Source of the DNA: Mucilaginibacter terrigena | Lineage (GTDB): Bacteria; Bacteroidota; Bacteroidia; Sphingobacteriales; Sphingobacteriaceae | Assembly (NCBI RefSeq): GCF_004168255.1 | Contig: NZ_SEWG01000008.1 | Coordinates: 93,742-157,741 of the forward strand | Reading direction: 5' to 3' | DNA length: 64,000 nt | Shown here: piece by piece, positions 44,591 through 53,232 of the stretch | How the letters are laid out: every line of letters begins with the position of its first letter | Numbering within the stretch: position 1 is the first letter of the stretch | Notes under the pieces: generated by a model | What the model was told of the DNA's origin: nothing | Database searches by the model: none | What the model saw: only the letters and a program-made list of their open reading frames with translations | Translations under genes and position numbers: made by a program

Positions 44591-45907
44591 TTATTGAATA
44601 TTTATACTGTTGGTGATCTGCTGCAGGGTTACTTCGGCCATTTTAGACTGGTATTGCGCCGAAAAGAACTTTGACTGCGCATCCAGGTAATTTCTTTGCG
44701 CTTCGCGGATCTCTAACTGGGTGATGTTGCCTATTTTATATTTCTCCAAAGAAATTTCGAGGTTTTTCTTAGCCAACTCCACGCTCGACTGGCCAATTCT
44801 TATCAGATCGAGGCCCGAAAGGTATGCTACGTAAAAGTTACTTATCTGCGCTTCCACATCAAGCATCACCTGCTTTTGGCTTATATCGGCATTGGCAATT
44901 TGCAGCTTGGCGTTGCGCTCGCGCCGCCATTGGTTAAGGCCGTCGAATATATTGATAGATGCTGTTAATCCGTAAGCTATACCATGCGCGTTTTGGCTAA
45001 GCGTAAAGCCCGCGGGGGTTTTACTGTTGCTAAAGGTATAGCCCGATGTTACCCCAATTACCGGGTACCGGGTTGATTTTACCTGCCTTAGGTTGATCTC
45101 GGCCAGGCGTTTGTTTATTTGGGATGCTAATATATCGGGGTTTTGCGCCTGGGCTTTGGCTATGATATCGCCTAATATCAGGGTGTTGTTCACTACAATG
45201 GTATCGCCAACTATAAAATCTGTCTGCAGATCGCGCACCAGCAGTTGGTTCATCTGAATTTTTGTGGTACGATACTGTTGCAGCTGGGTTATCAGGTTGG
45301 ATGTATCGGTATTCAAATTCACTTGTGCGTTGTACACATCAAGTTTTGATACGCGGCCAACGGTAAATTTATCGTTTGAGTATCGCAACTGCGTTCGCGA
45401 GATCTCGATGGCCCCGCGCAAAGCCTTTATCTGCTCGGTTTGGCTAATGAGGTTATAATAGGTGGTAATAACGTTGGCAACCGTACTTTGAATAGTGTCC
45501 TGCAGGCGGATGGCGCCCAGTTTGTCCTGCTCTTTCAGCATGTCGTAATTGGCAAACATGTTAAAACCGTCAAAAATTGTCCAGTTAAGGTTTACGCCGT
45601 AGTTGTTATTGTTGTTATTGGCGGTTAAATTGTTAACGGTTCCATCGCTTCGGGTTTGCTTTATTTTCTGGCTGCTTTTATTTAAAGCAGCATCGCCGGT
45701 AACCAAAGGCAAAAAACCCGCGTTACCCAATGTAACGTTATTGCTTGCTATGGCTGCGTTGTTTTGCGATATCCGTATGTTATAATTGTTTTTAAGCGCT
45801 ATCTCCACGGCATCCTTTAAGGTAAGCAAAGGGGCTTCCTGTGCCTTTACCATGGCCGTAAGGGCGGTGATGCAAAAAATCAAGCAAATTATTTTTTTAA
45901 TATTCAT
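44591..45907 (-). CDS. TolC-family outer-membrane efflux protein
   Basis: A 438-residue outer-membrane channel. The signal peptide ends near MVKAQ, and the TolC repeats are long coiled-coil helices (LKDAVEIALKNNYNIRISQ, LEKYKIGNITQLEIREAQRNYLDAQSK). It follows the RND permease by 5 nt as the third gene of an adaptor-permease-channel operon. The substrate of the pump is not predictable. Confidence 0.88.
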   Translation of the reverse strand: MNIKKIICLIFCITALTAMVKAQEAPLLTLKDAVEIALKNNYNIRISQNNAAIASNNVTLGNAGFLPLVTGDAALNKSSQKIKQTRSDGTVNNLTANNNNNNYGVNLNWTIFDGFNMFANYDMLKEQDKLGAIRLQDTIQSTVANVITTYYNLISQTEQIKALRGAIEISRTQLRYSNDKFTVGRVSKLDVYNAQVNLNTDTSNLITQLQQYRTTKIQMNQLLVRDLQTDFIVGDTIVVNNTLILGDIIAKAQAQNPDILASQINKRLAEINLRQVKSTRYPVIGVTSGYTFSNSKTPAGFTLSQNAHGIAYGLTASINIFDGLNQWRRERNAKLQIANADISQKQVMLDVEAQISNFYVAYLSGLDLIRIGQSSVELAKKNLEISLEKYKIGNITQLEIREAQRNYLDAQSKFFSAQYQSKMAEVTLQQITNSINIQ

Positions 45908-45912
45908 ATTGC

Positions 45913-48900
45913 TTAATGTTTTTCTATTATCAATTTAGATTTAAGCTCTTCATTAGCCTCGTCTTCGGCCGGTTCATGATCAGGGTCGCGGCGTGTTTTT
46001 GAAGCGAATACCATGTACATGGTTGGTATAACATAAAGTGTTAACACCAGCGAGAAAAGCATCCCCCCTATAATCACAATACCTAACGATACACGGCTTT
46101 TAGCGCCCGCGCCCAGGGCAAGCGCAATAGGCATAGAGCCAAGCACTACCGCCAAACTGGTCATTAAAATGGGGCGTAAACGCGATGTTGCCGCCTCGAC
46201 AACAGCCTCGTACTTATTCAGGCCGGCCTCCATACGCTGGTTGGCAAACTCCACTATCAAAATACCATTTTTGGTTACCAGCCCCACCAGGGTGATGATA
46301 CCTATCTGGCTAAATATGTTAAAAGTTTGATCGAAGAGCCAAAGGGATATGAAAGCGCCCGATATAGCCAGCGGTACGGTGAGCATCACAATAAACGGAT
46401 CGACAAAGCTTTCGAACTGCGCGGCAAGCACCAGGTATATCAGCAGCAGCGCGAATAAGAACGCGAACGCGATGTTTGACGAACCCTCGGCAAAATCCCG
46501 GGATGGGCCGGTAAGCGCGGTGCTGAATGTTTCGTCGAGCAATTTTTTCGAGATGCGGTTCATTTCGGCAATACCGTCCCCTACAGTTTGGCCGGGGGCA
46601 AGGCCTGCCTGTACCGTTGCCGATTTAAACCTATTAAAGTGATAAATAGAAGGCGGGCTGGCGCTTTCTGCCACCTTCACCACGTTATCAAGCTGTACCA
46701 GGTTGCCCTTACTGCTGCGCACGTAAACCGATTTAAGATCTAAAGGCTGATCGCGGTTGGCCCTGTCAACCTGTGCAATTACCTGGTATTGTTTACCATT
46801 TATGAGGAAATAATCTAACCTGCCGCCGCTATAATAAAGTTGTAAGGTTTGTGCTATGTCATCAACAGAAACACCAAGGTCGCGGGCACGGTCGCGGTCG
46901 GTAGTAACCCTTAATTCGGGCTTGGTAAATTTCAAGTTCACATCCGTACCCTGAAAAACCGGGCTTTTTGATACCTCGGCAAAAAACTCGGGCAGCACTT
47001 TTCGGATCTTTTCAAAATCCTGGTTCTGGATGACAAATTGCACCGGCAACGATGTACGCGCGCCGCTGCCGCCGCCGCTTATGGTTTGTTCCTGCACTAC
47101 AATAGCGCGGGCATCGGGCATGCGGGTTAATTTTTTATTTAGCCAGTCGGCTATTTCCTGCTGGCTTCGCCCGCGCTCATCGGGCGGGGTAAGCCCAATA
47201 CGGCCAAAACCCGAGTTGGCCGAGCCGCCGCCACCAAATGATGGCGAAACTATCTCAAGGTTAACATTAGCTTCGGGGATAGAGTCGGTTATCAGGTCGG
47301 CAACTTTATCCATGTAGCGGGTCATGTACTCGTACGTTGCACCTTCCGATCCGGTAACCGAGTAGCGAAGCAAGCTGCGGTCATCAAGCGGGGCCAGTTC
47401 TGATGGTGTTATTTTAAACAATACCGCGGTAAGTAATAACGAGCCGCCAAGTATCACAAACGATACCCATTTTTTTTTCATGAAATTAACCAGCGTTTCG
47501 GTGTAGCCGTTGGTCATGTTCACAAAAAAGGGTTCGGTCATTACATAAAACTTCGATTTTTTCTGGCTTTTACGGATCAGCTTTACGTTAAGCATAGGCG
47601 TTAACGATAGGGACACGAATGCCGATATCAATACCGCCCCCGCCACAACTACCGCAAACTCGCGAAACAGCCTGCCTGTAAAACCCTGTAAAAATATAAT
47701 AGGTAAAAAAACCGCGGCCAGGGTTACCGATGTTGATACTACCGCGAAAAGGATCTCGGCCGAACCTTCAAACGCGGCCTTGCGGATAGCCATACCTGCT
47801 TCTACCTTTTTGTAGATGTTCTCTGTAACCACAATACCATCATCAACTACCAAACCTGTGGCCAGCACTATGCCCAGCAATGTTAATATATTGATAGAGA
47901 ACCCAAACACATACATAATAAAGAACGCCCCGATAAGCGATACCGGGATATCTATCAGCGGGCGGAAAGCAATGAGCCAGTCCCTGAAGAACAGGTAAAT
48001 GATAATTACCACGAGGATGAACGATATCAGCAGCGTTTCTTTTACCTCGGTAATGGAGTTGTTGATAAACCTGGTATTATCCAGCGCAACCTTTACCGTA
48101 ATATCCGGCGGCAGGTCTTTTTTTATCTGGTCCAGGCGTTTGTAAAAATCTTTGGCTATTTGCACGTAGTTGGCCCCCGGCTGCGGCACCACAGCCAAAC
48201 CAACCATCGGCACGCCCGATTCTTTAAAAGAGGTTTCCTCATTGGCCGACCCTAATACGGCGTAGCCAATATCATCAAGCCTTATAACACGGTTACTATC
48301 TGCCCGGATGATGAGGTTATTAAAATCTTTTTCGCTGGTTAGCTTGCCAAGCGCGCGTATGGTAATTTCGGTATTGTTCCCTTCAATTTTACCTGCGGGC
48401 AGTTCCACATTCTCGCGTGCCAAAGCGGCGCCGATATCGGTAGCTGTAAGCCCCAGCGCCGATAGTTTATTAGGATCTATCCAAAGGCGCATAGCGTATT
48501 GGCGCTGCCCCTGTATGTTTATGGCGCTTACGCCGGGTATGGTTTGCAAGCCTTCCTGCAAAACGTTCTCGGCAAAATCATTTACCTGGGTTATGTTGCG
48601 GGTGGTGCTGCTTACGGTAAGTGTAATAATATTATCGGCGCTGGCATCGGCCTTGTTTACCACCGATGGTGCATTGATATCCTGCGGTAACTGGCGCTGT
48701 GCCTGCCCAACTTTGTCGCGCACATCGTTAGCGGCGGTTTCCAGATCGGCATCCAGCTCAAATTCAACCGTGATATTACTTGACCCCACCGAGCTTGTTG
48801 ACGATATATTACGGATACCCGGTACACCGTTTATAGCTTTTTCCAGGGGCTCGGTTATCTGCGACTCGATAACATCGGAGTTTGCACCCGAATAACTGGT

Positions 48901-49044
48901 TGACACCGAAATAATTGGCGGATCTACCGACGGAAAATCGCGCACGCCTAAAAACTTATACCCGATAACACCAAATACAACTATTACAACAGACATAACT
49001 GTTGCCAATACGGGCCTTTTTATACTTACCGAGGATAAACTCAT
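45913..49044 (-). CDS. RND efflux permease (HAE1/AcrB-like)
   Basis: A 1043-residue pump with 12 helices and two large periplasmic loops. The N-terminal SIKRPVLATVMSVVIVVFGVIGY, GVRDFPSVDPPIISVSTSYSGA and the internal VLATGLVVDDGIVVTENIYKK (proton-relay aspartates on TM4) are diagnostic. The C-terminal half repeats the architecture. It likely drives proton-coupled export of hydrophobic compounds. Encoded 5 nt after the adaptor. Confidence 0.94.
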   Translation of the reverse strand: MSLSSVSIKRPVLATVMSVVIVVFGVIGYKFLGVRDFPSVDPPIISVSTSYSGANSDVIESQITEPLEKAINGVPGIRNISSTSSVGSSNITVEFELDADLETAANDVRDKVGQAQRQLPQDINAPSVVNKADASADNIITLTVSSTTRNITQVNDFAENVLQEGLQTIPGVSAINIQGQRQYAMRLWIDPNKLSALGLTATDIGAALARENVELPAGKIEGNNTEITIRALGKLTSEKDFNNLIIRADSNRVIRLDDIGYAVLGSANEETSFKESGVPMVGLAVVPQPGANYVQIAKDFYKRLDQIKKDLPPDITVKVALDNTRFINNSITEVKETLLISFILVVIIIYLFFRDWLIAFRPLIDIPVSLIGAFFIMYVFGFSINILTLLGIVLATGLVVDDGIVVTENIYKKVEAGMAIRKAAFEGSAEILFAVVSTSVTLAAVFLPIIFLQGFTGRLFREFAVVVAGAVLISAFVSLSLTPMLNVKLIRKSQKKSKFYVMTEPFFVNMTNGYTETLVNFMKKKWVSFVILGGSLLLTAVLFKITPSELAPLDDRSLLRYSVTGSEGATYEYMTRYMDKVADLITDSIPEANVNLEIVSPSFGGGGSANSGFGRIGLTPPDERGRSQQEIADWLNKKLTRMPDARAIVVQEQTISGGGSGARTSLPVQFVIQNQDFEKIRKVLPEFFAEVSKSPVFQGTDVNLKFTKPELRVTTDRDRARDLGVSVDDIAQTLQLYYSGGRLDYFLINGKQYQVIAQVDRANRDQPLDLKSVYVRSSKGNLVQLDNVVKVAESASPPSIYHFNRFKSATVQAGLAPGQTVGDGIAEMNRISKKLLDETFSTALTGPSRDFAEGSSNIAFAFLFALLLIYLVLAAQFESFVDPFIVMLTVPLAISGAFISLWLFDQTFNIFSQIGIITLVGLVTKNGILIVEFANQRMEAGLNKYEAVVEAATSRLRPILMTSLAVVLGSMPIALALGAGAKSRVSLGIVIIGGMLFSLVLTLYVIPTMYMVFASKTRRDPDHEPAEDEANEELKSKLIIEKH

Positions 49045-49049
49045 ATTGG

Positions 49050-50123
49050 TTACTTAATAACTTTAAGGATCTGCAATGGAGATTTAGGGCGTATTTGTAT
49101 CAGGCCGGAAACCACAATACTATCGCCCGCCTTTAACCCATCAATAATTTGAATTTTTGTATCGGTACGCAGGTCGGTTTTTACATTTTGGGCAACGGCT
49201 ATACCGTTTTTATAAAGATAGATCTTGCTGCTTTTCAGGTCGGGTATAACGCACTCGGTGGGCACCATAATGGTTTTAGGGATTTGGTCGAGCGTTAAGT
49301 TGATCTTGGCAAATGAACCCGCGGTAAGGATGTTTTTAGGGTTTGGTGCTTTGGCACGCACGGTAATGGTGCGCGAATTAGCATCTAAAGCAGGCTCGAT
49401 GGCATAAACGACAGCATTAAATTTCTCGCGCGAGCTTTCTACCGTAAAAGTAACCTTACTGCCTTTACCTATAATGGGCAGGTAGCGTTCGGGGACCGAA
49501 AAGGTAAGCTTTGCCGGGTCGATGTTTACCAGTGTGGCAATTGAAGTAGCCGGCGACAGGTAACCACCCGGACTAACATTCCTTAACCCAATAACACCCG
49601 AAAACGGCGCACGGATCTCGGTACGGGCAATTTGCGCCCTTATCACGTCGGCTTGTGCCTTCATGGAGTTTAATGACGAAAGCGAGGTTTCGTATTCCTC
49701 CTTGCTTACGGCTTCTTTCTGCAATAATATTTTGTTGCGGTTGTTAATATCCCTGGCAAGCACCATCTGCGCTTCGTTCTGCTGAAGCGATGCCTGCAGG
49801 TCCTGGTTGTAAACCTTTACCAGTAACTGCCCTTTTTGTACACGGGTGCCCTCGGTAAAATATATCCCGGTAATATTGCCTGCGGTCTGGCTTATCAGGT
49901 TCACTTTTTCGTTAGCATCAATGGTACCGGTTATATCTATCTGGTTACTTACAGCGGTATCTTTCACCACCATAATATTAACCGATACCGGGCCGTTCTT
50001 TTTTTTACCCTTCCCGGCAGTGGCCACGCTGTTTTGTTTAGCCCTTTTACTGAAAAATTTATTATAAACTAAAAACGCAACAAGCAGTGCGAGCAAAGTA
50101 TATATAACGTATTTTGTTTTCAT
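49050..50123 (-). CDS. RND efflux periplasmic adaptor subunit
   Basis: A 357-residue membrane-fusion protein. An N-terminal uncleaved helix (about 6-24) anchors it. GTIDANEKVNLISQTAGNITGIYFTEGTRVQKGQLLVKV is the lipoyl half-motif, followed by a helical hairpin with a QNEAQMVLARDINNR start, RAPFSGVIG, and beta-barrel domains to IQIRPKSPLQILKV. It bridges permease and TolC channel. First gene of the operon. Confidence 0.93.
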   Translation of the reverse strand: MKTKYVIYTLLALLVAFLVYNKFFSKRAKQNSVATAGKGKKKNGPVSVNIMVVKDTAVSNQIDITGTIDANEKVNLISQTAGNITGIYFTEGTRVQKGQLLVKVYNQDLQASLQQNEAQMVLARDINNRNKILLQKEAVSKEEYETSLSSLNSMKAQADVIRAQIARTEIRAPFSGVIGLRNVSPGGYLSPATSIATLVNIDPAKLTFSVPERYLPIIGKGSKVTFTVESSREKFNAVVYAIEPALDANSRTITVRAKAPNPKNILTAGSFAKINLTLDQIPKTIMVPTECVIPDLKSSKIYLYKNGIAVAQNVKTDLRTDTKIQIIDGLKAGDSIVVSGLIQIRPKSPLQILKVIK

Positions 50124-50365
50124 ATTAGCTTGTTGGTGCAGTATGATTTATCCTTCATAAATTTATTGTACTTATAGTTACAGCGCATATAAATATAAAT
50201 GTTTAAACATAGTTGCTATGTACAATTACTAATTAAAAGTACTTTATACTATGATTTTGCAATATTAACGGCTTATCAATCAAATTGATTGCATGTATCA
50301 ACCATTTTACAACACTACTGTTTTTAGGTAGTTTATTTAAAAACATAAATTTTATAACTTGCCAC

Positions 50366-52156
50366 ATGAAAAAATTGCAACTATCGGCACTGGTTTATTT
50401 AATATTCTTTTTTATGAGCACTACACCCGGCAAAGCGGCTGGCATAGCTAAAATTTCGTACACGGTTAGCTTTCCGGAAGCGCAGGCACATTATGTAGAT
50501 GTAGAGATGAATATTACCGGCTTAGCCCAGCCTTCTCTTGAGGTTAAAATGCCTGTTTGGGCGCCGGGATCGTACCTGGTAAGGGAGTTTGCCAAAAACA
50601 TTGAAGGGTTTAGCGTTAGCGCCAACGGCAAACCGGTATCGGCACCCAAAATAAATAAGAATACATGGCGCATTGCCACCGCGGGCCTTAAATCGGTAAC
50701 GGTAAAATATAAAGTTTACGCGTTCGAGCTATCGGTACGTACCAGCTTTATTGATGTATCGCATGCATTCCTGTCAACCACCGGGATATTTTTATTTCCC
50801 AAAGGGATGCTGAGCCAGCCCTCAACCATCACCATAAAACCTTATAAGGACTGGACCAAGGTATCCACCAGTTTAGAAACGGTTAAAGGCGATGTATTTA
50901 CCCGCACCGCGCCCAATTACGATATTTTGTACGATTCGCCTTTAGAAATTGGTACACAGGATATATTTACGTTTGATGCCGCGGGCGTACATTATGAGGT
51001 AGCCATGTATGGCGGCGGCAATTACGATAAAGAACGCCTGAAAGTAGATATGGCTAAAGTAATAGAAGCCGAAACCGTTGTATTTGGCGAAAACCCAAAC
51101 AAGCATTACACTTTTATAGTGCATAACAAACAACGTAACGGCGGCGGTTTAGAGCACTTAAGCTCTACTGTATTAGGTGCATCGCGCGATCAGTACAACA
51201 ACGACCGTGGCTACCACGGCTTTTTAGGCCTTGTAGCCCACGAGCATTTCCACTTGTGGAATGTAAAACGTTTACGCCCAATTGCATTAGGTCCGTTTGA
51301 TTATGATAATGAAAACTATACTACTAACTTGTGGATAGCAGAGGGCTTTACAGCCTATTACCAAAACATTGCTTTACGCTATGCGGGCCTGTCGACCCCC
51401 GAAGGCTTCCTTGGTGATATGGCAGGCGATATCAATACTGTTGAGAACCAGCCGGGCGCCAAGGTACAGCCGCTGTCCGAATCGAGCTTTGATGCCTGGA
51501 TAAAAAGCTACCGCCCTAACGAAAACTCATTTAACACAGGCATATCTTATTACGATAAAGGCGCTGTTGTAGGTATGCTTTTAGACCTGGAGATCATCAA
51601 CGGCAGCAACGGAAAATACAGCCTTAACGATGTAATGAGGTATATGTACAATACCTATTACAAAACTAAAAAACGTGGTTATACCGATGCCGAATTTAAA
51701 GCCGGCTTTGAAAAATTTGCCGGTAAAAACCTGAACGAGTTTTACGCCAGGTACATTAACGGTTTAGCGCCAATTAATTACAACAGGTACCTGGGTTATG
51801 CGGGTTATAAGCTAACAGATGAACTTGCACCTGCTAACGAACCTACCCTGGGCGTATTCACCAATCAGCGCAATATTATTACTACGGTAGTACGCGACGG
51901 TGCAGGCTGGGTTGATGGCCTGAACGTGGGCGACCAGATAACCCATATTGACGATACCCCGGTTACCGACCTTGCGGCTGTTATTAAAGGCAAAAAGGTG
52001 GGCGATAAAATTGTAGTAACCGTTAGCCGCGATGCACAGGCATTTAAAATACCGGTTACCCTAAAACGTAACGACAACGTTAAATACATCATTACCGAAC
52101 TACCAAACGCTACGCCGCAGCAATTAGCTGTGCGTAAAAAATGGTTGAAGCTGTAA
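50366..52156 (+). CDS. M61-family metallopeptidase with PDZ domain
   Basis: A 596-residue protein with a signal peptide (cleavage near GKAAG). The M61 (glycyl aminopeptidase-like) domain has HEHFH near 291-295 and WIAEGFTAYY with the third zinc ligand near 325. The C-terminal PDZ-like region contains VGDQITHIDDTPV (about 518-530). It probably trims peptides in the periplasm. The frame extends upstream to 50285, but ATG 50366 gives the signal. Followed by a terminator. Confidence 0.88.
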   Translation: MKKLQLSALVYLIFFFMSTTPGKAAGIAKISYTVSFPEAQAHYVDVEMNITGLAQPSLEVKMPVWAPGSYLVREFAKNIEGFSVSANGKPVSAPKINKNTWRIATAGLKSVTVKYKVYAFELSVRTSFIDVSHAFLSTTGIFLFPKGMLSQPSTITIKPYKDWTKVSTSLETVKGDVFTRTAPNYDILYDSPLEIGTQDIFTFDAAGVHYEVAMYGGGNYDKERLKVDMAKVIEAETVVFGENPNKHYTFIVHNKQRNGGGLEHLSSTVLGASRDQYNNDRGYHGFLGLVAHEHFHLWNVKRLRPIALGPFDYDNENYTTNLWIAEGFTAYYQNIALRYAGLSTPEGFLGDMAGDINTVENQPGAKVQPLSESSFDAWIKSYRPNENSFNTGISYYDKGAVVGMLLDLEIINGSNGKYSLNDVMRYMYNTYYKTKKRGYTDAEFKAGFEKFAGKNLNEFYARYINGLAPINYNRYLGYAGYKLTDELAPANEPTLGVFTNQRNIITTVVRDGAGWVDGLNVGDQITHIDDTPVTDLAAVIKGKKVGDKIVVTVSRDAQAFKIPVTLKRNDNVKYIITELPNATPQQLAVRKKWLKL

Positions 52157-52180
52157 GTACAACCCATGCTTACTATAGGC

Positions 52181-52214
52181 GCCCTATCCGGAAAACGGAT
52201 AGGGGGCTTTTTTT
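52181..52214 (+). terminator. Rho-independent terminator after the M61 peptidase
   Basis: GCCCTATCCG (52181-52190) pairs with CGGATAGGGGGC, followed by a T7 run. Confidence 0.85.
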
Positions 52215-52337
52215 GTCGCGGGCTAATAAATAGCTTACCGGTGATAACCTGTTTACATGCCAATTTTATAATCTTAAAACATTTTAAGGGCATTTAATAT
52301 TATTACACTATCCCTAAAAATATTAAAATCATCAACC

Positions 52338-52493
52338 ATGAATTCATTACTGTACATTATTGCCATAATACTTGTTATAGGCTGGGCAGTTGCCTTTTTC
52401 CTTACTACAATTGGCAGTCTTATACATATAGTGTTAATACTTGCTGCTATTGTATTTTTATTTGGCCTGATACGCAAACCAACCGCTATATAA
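52338..52493 (+). CDS. Small two-helix membrane protein (lmo0937/DUF5670-like)
   Basis: A 51-residue protein with two hydrophobic helices, LLYIIAIILVIGWAVAFFL and LIHIVLILAAIVFLFGLI, joined by a TTIGS turn. The pattern LLYIIAxILVIGWAxxFF matches the small family named after lmo0937. It stops 4 nt before the PAS gene begins, so the two are likely co-transcribed. Function unknown; related genes are often stress-induced. Confidence 0.75.
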   Translation: MNSLLYIIAIILVIGWAVAFFLTTIGSLIHIVLILAAIVFLFGLIRKPTAI

Positions 52494-52497
52494 GCAA

Positions 52498-53175
52498 ATG
52501 AATATTCCCTTTACACCTCAACTACTTGGCGACCTTATAGAAAAAGGATACACCTACGTGCTGGCAAGTACTGCTGCCGAGGCATCAAACCTGGTACTCA
52601 AACCTGTTAGGGAAAAACCCAAACTGCATAACCTGCCCAATGGCTTTAACACCTTTTATAAGATAACCCGCGAGCCCATGCAAATGGCTTGTGGAGTTGA
52701 TGATGTGGTTATTGAAGTTGATTACGCTACCCTGAACCCCCAGATTACAGGCGAAGACATTTTTGAGGACAGTTACTTCCGCATGAGCGAGGACTTTTTC
52801 AGGCAGGTGTTGGATAGCCTGGAAGACTACGCTGTGATCACCACCGATAAAAATGGCGACATTAACAGCTGGAACAGCGGAGCGCAACGCGTTTTAGGTT
52901 ATACCGAAGTGGAGGCCGTGGGCAGATGTGCCGACATATTTTTTACGCCCGAAGACGTTGCCAAAGGCGCGCCCGGATATGAACTTAACACTGCACTAAA
53001 AGAAGGCCGCGCGATAGACGAGCGTTACCATATGCGCAAAGATGGCACCCGTTTTTGGGGAAGCGGCCTGGTATTCCCTTTGTATGACGAGGATGGGCAT
53101 CACCGGGGCTTTACCAAAATTATGCGCAACCTGCGCGAGCAGCAGGAAGCAAAACTTGAAGGCCCGGAATTTTAA
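52498..53175 (+). CDS. PAS-domain protein without a kinase or output domain
   Basis: A 225-residue protein. The last 125 residues are a PAS domain (LDSLEDYAVITTDKNGDINSWNSGAQRVLGYTEVEAVG, then RKDGTRFWGSGLVFPLYDEDG). About 95 N-terminal residues form an uncharacterised module. There is no histidine kinase, GGDEF or DNA-binding domain, so it must signal through a partner or act as a sensor fragment. It follows the lmo0937-like gene by 4 nt. Confidence 0.85.
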   Translation: MNIPFTPQLLGDLIEKGYTYVLASTAAEASNLVLKPVREKPKLHNLPNGFNTFYKITREPMQMACGVDDVVIEVDYATLNPQITGEDIFEDSYFRMSEDFFRQVLDSLEDYAVITTDKNGDINSWNSGAQRVLGYTEVEAVGRCADIFFTPEDVAKGAPGYELNTALKEGRAIDERYHMRKDGTRFWGSGLVFPLYDEDGHHRGFTKIMRNLREQQEAKLEGPEF

Positions 53176-53180
53176 ATCAT

Positions 53181-53210
53181 AAAAAAGCCGGCCTGTAAAC
53201 AAGCCGGCCG
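53181..53210 (-). terminator. Terminator of the BlaR1-like gene
   Basis: GCCGGC arms (53187-53193 and 53203-53208) with a T6 run on the minus strand, just beyond the 3' end of the minus-strand gene ending at 53233. Confidence 0.75.
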
Positions 53211-53232
53211 GGTATTAAATATCAGGGTTTAG